Virus record (IMG/VR): IMGVR_UViG_3300032088_000099
Coordinates: 1-22,533 of that record
Strand: one strand, 5' to 3'
Origin: a virus
DNA length: 22,533 nucleotides
Positions within the stretch are counted from its first letter, which is position 1. Every line of letters starts with the position of its first letter. The notes below the pieces were generated by a model, which was given only the letters and a program-made list of their open reading frames with translations, made no database searches and was not told the origin of the DNA. Below, piece after piece: positions 1 to 9,403 of this stretch. The position numbers and the translations under genes were made by a program.

Positions 1-2368
1 TAGTATAGAAGCTGTTCATAGCTGGGTTAGTCCTAAGAATAGTGCTTACACTATACTCAAAGACAGCGTTGGATATCTCCATCATAGAAGACATACCTGA
101 CATTCCCATATTAACAGCAAAGCTAAAGGCTCTCATACCTACGTTAAATTCTTTAACACCCTTGCTGAATGGTTCTTTGTGAGCTAGTCTACCAGTTATC
201 CCATCATACATAAAATCCAAAGCATCTAACTCAGACCTATATTCTCCCTCAGAAATGTTCTGCATTTTAGCTTGACTTTTAATAGTCTCTCTAAAAGCGT
301 CCCAGCTAGAACCTGCTTGGTTGGTATTGATACCATTTCTAGCTAGTCCAATAGCTCCTGAAAGTTGGAAGATATAAGAGTTATGTAGCTGTTCGATATC
401 AGTCTCTAACAACTCTTCAAACCGTATCTCTTCTATTTCCCCATCAGCACGTGTTACGCTAATAGAGGCACTTTCGTCAAGTAGTAAACGAGGGCGGCTA
501 CGCTTGTGTTCAGCCTTTGTAGGTCTACCGTTTGCAAAGAGTTCTACAACATCATCTATCTGATCGTCTGATAATTCATCCTTAAACTCTCGCTTCATAA
601 GATCACCCAAATCTTCTAGGGTCATCTCATTTAGACCTTGTGCGCCGCCTGATTTTCCAAATGTGCGATCAACGATACCTTTAGTATAACCAGCAGCTAT
701 ACGTCTAATCATTTCGTTAGCTTCTGCTTCTATATCCTTAGTGGACTTTCGGCTAGGTTTCTTCTTAGCAGCCTTCTCAGCCTTTTTCATAATACTCTTA
801 ATAACATTATCAAGTATGTCAGGCTGACCCTTACGTAGAGCCTCTTCTACTAATTGAGCAATCTTCTCGTCAGCATCAGCACCAAGACGTTTTCTTAGAT
901 TAACAATGTTTTCATCATTAAAGATACGAGCTAGGTAATTCTTATGCTTATCTAGTATTGATGGTGTGAAACCAGCAACATCATACTTAATACCCATCTC
1001 AGCAAGTTCACGTTCTTGTTTCTGTACCAGTTCAGCTACAGCCTTAACTTCAGGGTCTGCCTCTGTAATAATACCACGTGCGTACTTACTAACTAAATCA
1101 TTAAAGTCAGGGATAGATAGCCCTGTTCTTTTAATAAAAGCTTCCTGAGCAGGATAGAACACTGAACCAAAACTCTGCCTATACTGACCTTGGATACGCT
1201 CTGCAATTTCTGAAGCTGAGTCGTTGGCATGTAAGTTGCCACCTTTATAGCCTACAGTATTAGCACCTAAGGCTCTAGCACCCTGACGCATCCGTGAGAG
1301 CTTAGACATACCAGCCTTGTACCCAGAGGATACTAGCTTACGTACACCTAGTAGACCAAAACCAGCAATCTCAGGGATAGCTTCGGCAGTCGCTTCAGGC
1401 GTTGCAGCAAGAGCCACACGCTCAGATACTCCTGTATCACTAACCCTAGTAGCAGCAGTAGTAGCGTCAGCTACGTTAAACATGGTATCGTTAGCCATTG
1501 TTTCGTTAATTAAACGCTGTGCAGTAGCCTCTGCATTGTTAGCGTTATAGAAGGCTCGTTCAGCAGGAGTGAGTTGTCCACCCTCTGCTACCTTCTTAGC
1601 TAATCGTGCTACATTACCACGTTTAATGAACGTAGATATACCTGCGTTTAAAGTGCCGCCTAGTACTGAACCAGCACCCATAGCTATAAGTACATCATTA
1701 GCATCAACATCATACTTAAGACCAGCACGGATGCTTTCAAAAGCAGCTAACTCAATACCTGTAACTGCTGCACCCGCACTAAAAGCTTTAGCTGCACTAT
1801 AGGCTTTCTTAGCCCTCATAGCCGCACCAGCGGTTAGTGCAGTAGTAGCGGTTAGAGGGGCAGCAGGGCCACTTAGAGAGGCTATAGCAGCCGTAGAAGC
1901 TCCAATGGTAGCCCATTCTACTGGATCAAACATTGCAGCAAAGAAAGTAGCGGCTGTTCCACCCCAACCAGCCTCAGCTAGTTTCTGGCGGTTAGTTTGT
2001 GTCTCTAAGTAATCTTCCCTGAGCCTCATTGCACTATTAAGGTTGACGTTGGTGGCTTCATCTAACACTTCACTAATAGCACGTTCATCAGTTAGACCGT
2101 TAGTCAGTTCAAAAGTCATCTCATCAGTTAAAGTACCGACAGCTTCACCCTCTGGTGTTCTTAATCTGTCGGCACTTTTAAAGAGAATAGGTGCTATTTG
2201 TTCTTCCACGACTGCTGTAGGCAAGGAAGAAAAGAAGCCACCCTTTGTTGTTACTTCCTCTTGTGCCTTAAATATTGTACCTTCGCTAACCATAGGAGTT
2301 ACGTCAGGGGCTGTAATCCCTGACTCAAATCCTAGGCCAGTGAGGATAGTATTAGATTTCTCAGCCAT
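1..2368 (-). CDS. Internal virion (ejection) protein, gp16-like; partial, C-terminus beyond the left edge
   Basis: The reading frame begins at ATG 2368 (MAEKSNTILTGLGFESG) and I read no stop down to base 2, so at least 789 residues are present and the C-terminus is cut off. A good ribosome-binding site (AAGGAAACTCAC before the ATG) follows the stop of the 1203-residue gene by about 12 bases. Residues about 130-215 are rich in Ala, Gly and Ser with hydrophobic stretches (for example FDPVEWATIGASTAAIASL from about 147). Later parts are charged and helical, and the last visible part is Met/Ser-rich. Position (last of three large genes after the tail-tube genes), size and composition fit the T7 gp16 class of internal core proteins that are ejected to form the DNA channel across the envelope. 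T7 gp16 has an N-terminal lytic transglycosylase; I see none here. The assignment rests mainly on synteny and size, not on a recognised motif. Confidence 0.75.
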   Translation of the reverse strand, partial: MAEKSNTILTGLGFESGITAPDVTPMVSEGTIFKAQEEVTTKGGFFSSLPTAVVEEQIAPILFKSADRLRTPEGEAVGTLTDEMTFELTNGLTDERAISEVLDEATNVNLNSAMRLREDYLETQTNRQKLAEAGWGGTAATFFAAMFDPVEWATIGASTAAIASLSGPAAPLTATTALTAGAAMRAKKAYSAAKAFSAGAAVTGIELAAFESIRAGLKYDVDANDVLIAMGAGSVLGGTLNAGISTFIKRGNVARLAKKVAEGGQLTPAERAFYNANNAEATAQRLINETMANDTMFNVADATTAATRVSDTGVSERVALAATPEATAEAIPEIAGFGLLGVRKLVSSGYKAGMSKLSRMRQGARALGANTVGYKGGNLHANDSASEIAERIQGQYRQSFGSVFYPAQEAFIKRTGLSIPDFNDLVSKYARGIITEADPEVKAVAELVQKQERELAEMGIKYDVAGFTPSILDKHKNYLARIFNDENIVNLRKRLGADADEKIAQLVEEALRKGQPDILDNVIKSIMKKAEKAAKKKPSRKSTKDIEAEANEMIRRIAAGYTKGIVDRTFGKSGGAQGLNEMTLEDLGDLMKREFKDELSDDQIDDVVELFANGRPTKAEHKRSRPRLLLDESASISVTRADGEIEEIRFEELLETDIEQLHNSYIFQLSGAIGLARNGINTNQAGSSWDAFRETIKSQAKMQNISEGEYRSELDALDFMYDGITGRLAHKEPFSKGVKEFNVGMRAFSFAVNMGMSGMSSMMEISNAVFEYSVSTILRTNPAMNSFYT

Positions 2369-2380
2369 GTGAGTTTCCTT

Positions 2381-5300
2381 TTATCCAAATATGTCAAGCA
2401 TACTAGTCCATGCGGTTTCTAGTTTATCTACAGCAGTGCCAGCAACACCCCACTTCATTTCTCGTATGGATGGTAGGTTGTCTACATCTGCTGGTGTTAC
2501 ACCATCTAACCTACGAATACGTAAATCCTTATCGTGTCCGTAAGATTTAATGGCTACCTTATCACCAGTGTTTCCACCAATGAAATGTAGTTCACCATTC
2601 TCAGATTTCACAACGATGCCCACGTGTCCAAAGGCAGTTAGCTTCTCACCTTTTCCTTTAAAGTAAGCATCCTTCTCAGCCTTAGTATGAACTTTAACCA
2701 TGATGTCACCAGCTTTTACATCAGCTAGTTCGACAGGTTTACCTATCTTTAAGTAGTTCTTAGAACGAGTAGCTGCGTACTTATCGGTTGCTCCCATAAG
2801 TTTATTAGCGTCCACACCTGCGTCAGCAAGTATCTGTGCTAAGAAGACAGCACACCAAGCGTTACCTTTAGCAACTTCTTCAGGAGTACCCTTAAAAGCT
2901 TTACCACCTACAACATCATTAAAGAACTTCTCAATAGCTTCGGCACCAGCCTTAGTATCTTCGTCAATACCGTGGTATTTTAAGGCGGCAGTAACGAGGT
3001 CAGGTGCTGTAGCCATAGCTACTACATCTTCACCCTTAGGCTGTTCCCCTACTTTAGCAGGTGTTATTTCAGACGCTTCTGCGCTAGGAATAATAGACTC
3101 TGTTACAGTTTTTACTATCCCAGCCCCAGCTTCAGATACGGCTGTAGCAGTATCACCTGCACTACTAGCAAGTTCATTAGCTACTTTCATGGCTCTGTTC
3201 TTAGTCTGTGTAGCCCACTTGGTAGCTGTAATTTTACCATCTTCTGCCATATTGTAAAGCATGTTGAACTTAGCTTTAGCAAGAGCAGTTGCCTGTTCTA
3301 CAGAACCTTCAGCATACTGTGCAGCTTCCTTAATTGAACCCATAAACTTAGGCCACTCTTTGGTGACGTTAAATCTACCTAGCTGATAACCCATCTGGAT
3401 CATACCAGACTTTGCTGTGTCTGGTAGGTTCTGAAAACCTTCTACTACGTCAGTAAAGTAATTGTCAATCTTAGCTACTTTGAGTGCAACAACAGCAGCA
3501 GATTCCTCTGGCTGTACGTTGTTTACATCACTGATTAAAGCTTTTTCATCAGGCTCAAGGGATTCAATTTGAAGCCCATGACCTACGGAGTCTTTACCCA
3601 TGTCATCATAAGGAGTGTAAGAGAAACCCTCATCATCTATGATAGCAGTAGTAGCGTTAGCTGTAGATATGCCAACGGTATTATCAATAAGATTAGTTAC
3701 CACGTCTAAAGCATCATCAGCTAACGAACTAGTCTGTTGCTCTTCTACCGTAGGCTCATCCTCAACTACGTCAGGTGGCTCTACAGGTTCGGGCTTAAGG
3801 TACTCTGGACTCTGAGTAGATACATAAGTAGGTTTAGAACCATCCGCTGTAATACCTGTGTAGTAGTAATGTCCTGTAGGCTCACCATTAACAACAATAG
3901 GCTGGGCTGTTAGTGGTTTAAACGTATCAGGAAGGCTAGTAACCATAACAGAGTTACCTAAGTTATTTTTAGCCCAGCCAGCACTAACATTAATAGGCTT
4001 ATTAACAGGATCATCCTCTGGAGCTAGAGAGCCACCAGAAAATGCTTTCTTTTTAGCTAGGATAACCTTGTTCTTATTACTTGCTATAATTTTAGCAACA
4101 ATTTGTGGGTCATTAAGCAAATCATCCTTCTTAACAACCCCAAGAGGAATATGTGGAAAACCGTTTTCATCCATAATAGAAATTCTAACAGCGTTAGGTT
4201 TAAGACGATCATTAGAAAAACCAACAGTAGGGTTTTCGATCATCCCTAACTCACCATTCATAATAATCTTTATGTCTGGATCATCACTCATTACTTTAGA
4301 AAGGTCTGTTAATCTTTGTGCTACAGGCGCACTAACATTAGGGTCAGTGTTAATCTGCCGGAAGGACATCTTCAGACCATTAGCAGCCTGATAGATTACA
4401 CTATCTTTCTTAAAGGCTTCTGCTGCCATAGTAGCTGCGTTTTCTAAGGATAAGCCACCCTCTAATTGCATGAGCAGTCCTGTCATACGCGAAAGTTCTT
4501 CGATGTTAGCTCTAGAATTACCTGTGTCAGTATGGTCAGTGCCTAAGAAAGTACTAATACTATTAGCTAGTTTTTCTTTGTTAGCAGCACTTAAAGTTTC
4601 ACCAATACTTAAGTCAGCCGATTGAGCCGTAAACATAGCGTTAGCAATATTAACAGTACCGTCATCCTTACTACCTACAGTAGCAGTTCTCATAGCAAGT
4701 ATCTTAGCTATCTCAAAGCGTTCCAATTGATCTGCATCTACCACTGACGTAGGAATATCTATACCCATTGCCTGTGCTTTGAATATACTATTAAAGGCTA
4801 ACTCAGCAGTAGCTGCATCCGTAGGATTAGAAATAATATCACCGCTGTTTAAAGCATAAATACCATTCTGAATATTGTTCTTCATATTAGAAGGAAGAAG
4901 ATTATTCTTTCTAAAGAAGTCTTCAAATTGATCCTGATTTAAGCCACGGCTGGCTGCATAAGCTTCAAAACGTGCTATTGTCTCATCATCATCCATGACA
5001 AGTTTAGTACCGCCAGCACCAGTTAATGTTTCACCCCTAAAATAATCCTGTTGATTATTAGAACCACCAAAGACAAAGTTTTCAAAACCTTGATTTAACT
5101 GCTGAGTAAAAAGAATATTATCATTCTGTTTATTAAACTCTTTATCATAAGCCCTAAGGTCACTATCAATAGTCTTATACATCGCTTGGTAGCGGGGGAT
5201 ACCACGGAACTTACGCTCCTCTGCCCACTCATAGGCTGCGTTTCTACCACCTGTTCTTACATTAGGAGCAATTACCTTCTCCATAATATAGTCATTAACC

Positions 5301-5992
5301 ATAGTTTGATTGTAGCCATAGGCTTGTGAAGCTTGTCTTACAACCTCATCAATGTTCTTTTTCTGCTGTTCTAATTTTAAACCTGCGCCAAAGGCAAGGT
5401 TTGCAGGATCAAGTAGTTCACCATCTTCATCAGACTCCGGTACAAATCCGTAACCAGCATCTGAAGTAATCCCAAGAACTTCATTACCTACTTTACCCAT
5501 ATTGATAGTAAAGTTATGTTTAAACTTTGCAGGGTCATAGTCTCTGTCAAACCACGCAAGGTTTCCCATTTCAATGTTGCCCTTGACAGCCTGAAATAGT
5601 AAGTCATCACCTGAGTCTTGGGCTTGCTGGATAAACGGCTGCATAATCTCAGCACGTCTTGCAGCTACCTGTTCATCAGACATTTCTAGATAGTCAGGTT
5701 CGTTATTTATAAAGTCCTTTTGAGCAGCCCTTAAAGCACTAGACACGCCAAGTTTAGCATCCATAGTACGTGCAGAGGCAATACCCTGCTCTGCTTCTCG
5801 CTGAAGCTTAAGTTGTTTCTGCTTTTCAATCTGAGCCAAGTCTTTAGCTGCTGGTGCAATTGCACGAACAAATTCACCCAAACCACTTTTAGCCGCAGGT
5901 TGTTCAGCAGGGCGTACATATGTCTCCACTGGACGAGCCACAGCTTGTAGCCTTGCAGAAGGCCGCAACCGTTCTACTTGTTTTCTAGCCAT
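2381..5992 (-). CDS. Internal virion protein (gp15/gp16-like) with two C-terminal cell-wall hydrolase domains
   Basis: This 1203-residue protein has a strong RBS (AAGGAGATAGCTT) before ATG 5992. Residues 1-770 are mostly helical and charged with no motif I recognise, as in T7-like internal core proteins. Residues about 784-940 look like a T4-type lysozyme (GH24). They contain E788-G-F, then D797, then VGHG at 803-806. Later come MIQMG (864-868) and KWATQTKNRA (925-934), which resembles the RWYNQTPNRA helix of T4 lysozyme. The catalytic Thr of the E-8-D-5-T triad is not at its usual spacing. Residues about 1042-1165 look like a papain-fold NlpC/P60 or CHAP-type hydrolase: WC at 1046-1047, HVGIVV at 1123-1128 and GGN at 1139-1141 give a Cys-His-Asn set. 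Likely role: local peptidoglycan opening during DNA ejection. It lies between the gp14-like and gp16-like genes. Domain calls are from motif memory. Confidence 0.85.
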   Translation of the reverse strand: MARKQVERLRPSARLQAVARPVETYVRPAEQPAAKSGLGEFVRAIAPAAKDLAQIEKQKQLKLQREAEQGIASARTMDAKLGVSSALRAAQKDFINNEPDYLEMSDEQVAARRAEIMQPFIQQAQDSGDDLLFQAVKGNIEMGNLAWFDRDYDPAKFKHNFTINMGKVGNEVLGITSDAGYGFVPESDEDGELLDPANLAFGAGLKLEQQKKNIDEVVRQASQAYGYNQTMVNDYIMEKVIAPNVRTGGRNAAYEWAEERKFRGIPRYQAMYKTIDSDLRAYDKEFNKQNDNILFTQQLNQGFENFVFGGSNNQQDYFRGETLTGAGGTKLVMDDDETIARFEAYAASRGLNQDQFEDFFRKNNLLPSNMKNNIQNGIYALNSGDIISNPTDAATAELAFNSIFKAQAMGIDIPTSVVDADQLERFEIAKILAMRTATVGSKDDGTVNIANAMFTAQSADLSIGETLSAANKEKLANSISTFLGTDHTDTGNSRANIEELSRMTGLLMQLEGGLSLENAATMAAEAFKKDSVIYQAANGLKMSFRQINTDPNVSAPVAQRLTDLSKVMSDDPDIKIIMNGELGMIENPTVGFSNDRLKPNAVRISIMDENGFPHIPLGVVKKDDLLNDPQIVAKIIASNKNKVILAKKKAFSGGSLAPEDDPVNKPINVSAGWAKNNLGNSVMVTSLPDTFKPLTAQPIVVNGEPTGHYYYTGITADGSKPTYVSTQSPEYLKPEPVEPPDVVEDEPTVEEQQTSSLADDALDVVTNLIDNTVGISTANATTAIIDDEGFSYTPYDDMGKDSVGHGLQIESLEPDEKALISDVNNVQPEESAAVVALKVAKIDNYFTDVVEGFQNLPDTAKSGMIQMGYQLGRFNVTKEWPKFMGSIKEAAQYAEGSVEQATALAKAKFNMLYNMAEDGKITATKWATQTKNRAMKVANELASSAGDTATAVSEAGAGIVKTVTESIIPSAEASEITPAKVGEQPKGEDVVAMATAPDLVTAALKYHGIDEDTKAGAEAIEKFFNDVVGGKAFKGTPEEVAKGNAWCAVFLAQILADAGVDANKLMGATDKYAATRSKNYLKIGKPVELADVKAGDIMVKVHTKAEKDAYFKGKGEKLTAFGHVGIVVKSENGELHFIGGNTGDKVAIKSYGHDKDLRIRRLDGVTPADVDNLPSIREMKWGVAGTAVDKLETAWTSMLDIFG

Positions 5993-6004
5993 AAGCTATC
6001 TCCT

Positions 6005-6607
6005 TTAATGACTAAGGCCATGTCCCTTATTTTGTGACGCACCGCTAAAATAATCATCATTCTTAGAATTGAATGTAGATTTATATTTATCAGATTGATT
6101 TACTTTAGCTGATTGATACGCAGACGTAGCATTAGCCGCAGTTCCCACAGCCGCAGCTAGGAAATTAGGCATGACACCCTGTTGTAGAGAGTTAGTTCTA
6201 TTTTGTGCTTCCGCAGATGCACCACGCTTTTCAAGCTCAATCTGTTTCTCTACATTCTCAAGGTTTCTATTGATAGTTGTAACACCACGTAGTTTCTGTG
6301 CTTCATAGTCCTGTAGTAGTAAGTCCATACTATTACCGCTAAGACCTGACTCACCCTGAGCAACCAGAGCAGCACCCTCGCCTTCTAGGGCTGCAATACC
6401 TAGTCTCATCTTTTCTTCAGAGGCAGCTTCTGCTTCTTGAATAGCTCTCTGGTTTAGGGTTTGTACTTTTAAATCTCTTGCTTCGTTAGCAGCCAGACGG
6501 TTAGCATCAAATCTAGATTGCTTCTGTTGTGCCTGAGCTACACCTTCTTCATATTGAGCAACACCCTGCGCCACCATTAATGTAGCCATAATAACTGGGT
6601 CACACAT
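6005..6607 (-). CDS. Internal virion protein, gp14-like
   Basis: A 200-residue protein. Residues 1-20 are hydrophobic (PVIMATLMVAQGVAQYEEG). Residues 20-135 form a long Ala/Gln/Glu/Arg-rich helical region, followed by a small Ala/Gly-rich segment (NFLAAAVGTAANATSAY, about 149-165) and a polar tail. This is the usual pattern of T7 gp14-type internal core proteins, which are ejected with the DNA and are thought to form the outer-membrane part of the channel. The start ATG 6607 lies inside the end of the gp13-like gene (8-base overlap) with AGGA six bases upstream, indicating translational coupling. The 1203-residue ejection protein starts 12 bases after its stop. Family assignment is by composition, length and synteny. 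Confidence 0.8.
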   Translation of the reverse strand: MCDPVIMATLMVAQGVAQYEEGVAQAQQKQSRFDANRLAANEARDLKVQTLNQRAIQEAEAASEEKMRLGIAALEGEGAALVAQGESGLSGNSMDLLLQDYEAQKLRGVTTINRNLENVEKQIELEKRGASAEAQNRTNSLQQGVMPNFLAAAVGTAANATSAYQSAKVNQSDKYKSTFNSKNDDYFSGASQNKGHGLSH

Positions 6608-7064
6608 CTTGTATCCTCACAAATTCTAAAAAGGGTTTGTTTCCTACACCCCAAGTTTCATGCCTTTTAATAAACGTAAATCCTACAAACTTTAACCAGT
6701 TAATAGCTACATCGTAGTTAGCGTCACAGGCATTAGTTAGGATGGGATATTTCTTATTTGTTTCTTTTACCCATTTGAGAGAGCCTCTAAGAAAGGGTAG
6801 CCAGACTTTAGTTATGGGTGGTGCTGTGAGTAGCCACGGTATACCTGTTAAATTATCTAATCCTACGACACCATAGATACCAGCGATCTCACCTGTTTCT
6901 TTTACAATAATAGTCCAGCACTCCTCTGACTCATTTAGCCCCTGCTGTAAGGCTTCCTTAACATCGCCATGTGAAGCAAGTACTTCTTCAGTGTCTTCTG
7001 GTCTTAAGTTACCTGCCAGATGGTCTACATCAGACTGAGTACTTGCTCTCACATAAACTTTCAT
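6600..7064 (-). CDS. GNAT-fold acetyltransferase-like virion protein, gp13 position
   Basis: A 154-residue protein with GNAT-like features: an N-terminal strand (MKVYVRAST), a central strand pair (CWTIIVKETGEIAGIYGVV, about 49-67), a helical segment (FLRGSLKWVKETNKKYP) and a C-terminal half resembling the GNAT end, where a substrate-contact region reads AINWLKFVGFTF followed by the last strand. In T7-like phages a protein of this fold and size (gp13, DUF2833-type) sits between tail tubular protein B and gp14, exactly as here. It may help virion assembly rather than act as an enzyme. I cannot see a convincing R/Q-x-x-G-x-G/A acetyl-CoA loop, so catalytic activity is doubtful. Its ATG overlaps the upstream gp12-like stop in a TAATG junction. 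Confidence 0.7.
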   Translation of the reverse strand: MKVYVRASTQSDVDHLAGNLRPEDTEEVLASHGDVKEALQQGLNESEECWTIIVKETGEIAGIYGVVGLDNLTGIPWLLTAPPITKVWLPFLRGSLKWVKETNKKYPILTNACDANYDVAINWLKFVGFTFIKRHETWGVGNKPFLEFVRIQDV

Positions 7065-9403
7065 TACATTCTCCTAGAACGTAGGTTGAAGAAACCTTCC
7101 CATTCTGCTGATTGGAATACGCAGGGTAAGTGACTATCACTTTCTAATGTTACTGAGGTTTCTCTTGAATTACCAATAACTCCAAATCGGTATGTACCCG
7201 ATTCGATAGCAGCTACATTAAGAATGTTAGCAGAGCTACCAACCACACGGCCTGTAAAAGTACGTGTGTAAGGTGTGCGTTTTAGGGGTCTTAGTACTAC
7301 ATTAAAGAAACCTGTGTTATTGAATACCACAGCATAATTTCTAAGCTGTAAGTGTCCTGTAGTTATTGCTTTATTATCCTGCTTAATAACTGGCTCAGAA
7401 AACTCATACTTAAAAGTAAAGGGGATACCCGCAAATACCTTTTCAGAGTTAGCTAATTTAGCTGCTACTTGTCCAAGAGTAATAATTTTACCTGTTTGGT
7501 CAATGTAGATTGTATTAGCATCTACATAAGGTATAGCAGTAAGGCCACCTGTTTCTAACATAACACGTCTATCTAAGTGTATAGAGAAATTACCTGTAGT
7601 GTACGTAGTAGCTTCATCTACTGATAGATTTATACGTTCTAGGAACAAGTTTGTACCACGCTTAATTAAGATATAAATGTCAGCACGATTAAATGACATA
7701 CCTACTACATCACCACTAAATACCCAGCGTGACCAAGAAGCCTGTAGCTTCTCTCTGCCAGACCAGTAGTACCTATACAAGTATAAGGCTGTAGGATCAT
7801 TGTTGGTTTGTGCTAGTATCATATCCTCATTTGATGATGCTTCAATCTTGATAATTTCACCATTAAGATATTCAGGAATATGTGAGCTAATCTCTGTAGC
7901 ATCATTCGTATCAGTGTCACTATCTACAAAGTACTCCCACATACCTGACCACGCACCACGCTTAGAGGCAAAGTAAACATACTTACCCGCTGCTGCTGGT
8001 CTAGCTCGTAGACTTGTTTCAAACTCTGTAGTATTAGCTACGTCAACAGTCTCAGGGGTTAGTACAGGATCACCTGTTACCTTAAATTGTGTAAGGTCAG
8101 AGAATAGTAGTAGTGCTTCGTTGAAGGGTACTGCATGTTTAAGAATACTAACCTTATTAGAGGACACTGCCACATCAATGGGATCACTATCAATAATGGT
8201 TAGCGTTGACTTTCTAAAGAAGTCAAAGTTAAGAAACTCGCCAGCACTACTAAATATGACATTTTCATCAGCTAGTACTCCAAGTCTATTCTTATGGAAG
8301 AAAATATCTGCTAACTTAAACCCTACAAATGAAGGGAATGGGTTAGTGTCATCATCTCCTACTTTTCTATTTGCAAAAGCAGCCGGATTAAATTCAAAGT
8401 TTCCGTTGACAAGCTTAGAAAGTTTATGAGGTAGAGTAGCAGGGTCTAGTGCAATTTCTATATTAGGCTCTACAGTTTCTTTCCAGACACCATTACTAAA
8501 CTTAACATAGTAATCATCCTGTGCCTTCTGGTTGTCACCTGAAACACCAATAACAAAATTGTTTGGCCCCTCAACAGGAAGCTGTTTAAAGTCGGGTGTC
8601 TCATCCTTAAATACTTTAAGATGATCTCCACCATGAGAGTCACCCACCTCTACTACAAAGTCTGTAGCATCGGTAGACTGGATGTGTATAACAGAGCCGT
8701 ACCTTGTCAATGTTAAACCTGATACTGCTGATGCGTTGGTAATAGCATCATAGTAACCAGTATTAACAACAGTCCCAGAAAATGTATTTAAGTTTGTAGA
8801 AATAAGGTCAGTAGATGCGCCACGTTCTGCGTTTTGTGTTAGTGCTGTAGAAGCTTGTGTACTAGACTTAGTAGCAAATTGTACTGTGCTTGTACTACTA
8901 CCCTTAGTTAATTTTAAACGATAAGTAGAAGCATAGTCAGCCTGTTTGACATATACTAAAGCTTCTGGATTACGTGTTGGGGATACCGTAGCTGCTTTAG
9001 CTACTACAGTATTCTTATTGATAATAAAAGTTGCGTCAGCAATAGAGACAGCAGCTAGTTCTTCATTAGGGTTTGTTAATCCTGATAGGTAGGAAGCAGC
9101 ATTATTGGTAACAGTCTTAGCTACACCATCTTTGTCAAACACCCTAATAGTACCAGCAGTATCCACAACCATAGAGTAGAACTCATTCTCATCCCTACGG
9201 ATAGTGTGGATAAACGCTTTGTCTAGGTTTGAAATAACTCCTAAGTCAGCAACGTGTTGTGAGCTTGGGCGTTTAGACAAACCTGATACAACACTGGACA
9301 GACCATTCTCTTGTAACTCAGCCTGAGTATTTAGGCGTAGTGATGGTGGCTGCTGTGATACACCGTTAATAAGGTTTGGGATTGATTGACTGATGAGTGC
9401 CAT
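7064..9403 (-). CDS. Tail tubular protein B (nozzle), gp12-like
   Basis: A 779-residue protein, close to the length of T7 gp12 (794). The N-terminus MALISQSIPNLINGVSQQPP, then LQENGLSSVVSGLSKRP, is nearly a fingerprint of T7 gp12 (MALVSQSI...GISQQP...KRP). The rest is beta-rich with many short Thr/Val/Asn strands. It forms the tail nozzle through which DNA leaves. The start ATG 9403 overlaps the stop of tail tubular protein A as TAATG, and its own stop forms TAATG with the gp13-like gene, so these tail genes are translationally coupled. Confidence 0.95.
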   Translation of the reverse strand: MALISQSIPNLINGVSQQPPSLRLNTQAELQENGLSSVVSGLSKRPSSQHVADLGVISNLDKAFIHTIRRDENEFYSMVVDTAGTIRVFDKDGVAKTVTNNAASYLSGLTNPNEELAAVSIADATFIINKNTVVAKAATVSPTRNPEALVYVKQADYASTYRLKLTKGSSTSTVQFATKSSTQASTALTQNAERGASTDLISTNLNTFSGTVVNTGYYDAITNASAVSGLTLTRYGSVIHIQSTDATDFVVEVGDSHGGDHLKVFKDETPDFKQLPVEGPNNFVIGVSGDNQKAQDDYYVKFSNGVWKETVEPNIEIALDPATLPHKLSKLVNGNFEFNPAAFANRKVGDDDTNPFPSFVGFKLADIFFHKNRLGVLADENVIFSSAGEFLNFDFFRKSTLTIIDSDPIDVAVSSNKVSILKHAVPFNEALLLFSDLTQFKVTGDPVLTPETVDVANTTEFETSLRARPAAAGKYVYFASKRGAWSGMWEYFVDSDTDTNDATEISSHIPEYLNGEIIKIEASSNEDMILAQTNNDPTALYLYRYYWSGREKLQASWSRWVFSGDVVGMSFNRADIYILIKRGTNLFLERINLSVDEATTYTTGNFSIHLDRRVMLETGGLTAIPYVDANTIYIDQTGKIITLGQVAAKLANSEKVFAGIPFTFKYEFSEPVIKQDNKAITTGHLQLRNYAVVFNNTGFFNVVLRPLKRTPYTRTFTGRVVGSSANILNVAAIESGTYRFGVIGNSRETSVTLESDSHLPCVFQSAEWEGFFNLRSRRM

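Noticed and set aside
2043-2372. 109-codon plus-strand frame, and other plus-strand frames at 966-1148, 1317-1550 and 1569-1802
   Set aside because: All are antisense to the open gp16-like frame, which continues without a stop to the left edge. Their Ser/Ala-rich content is what antisense reading of that gene yields.
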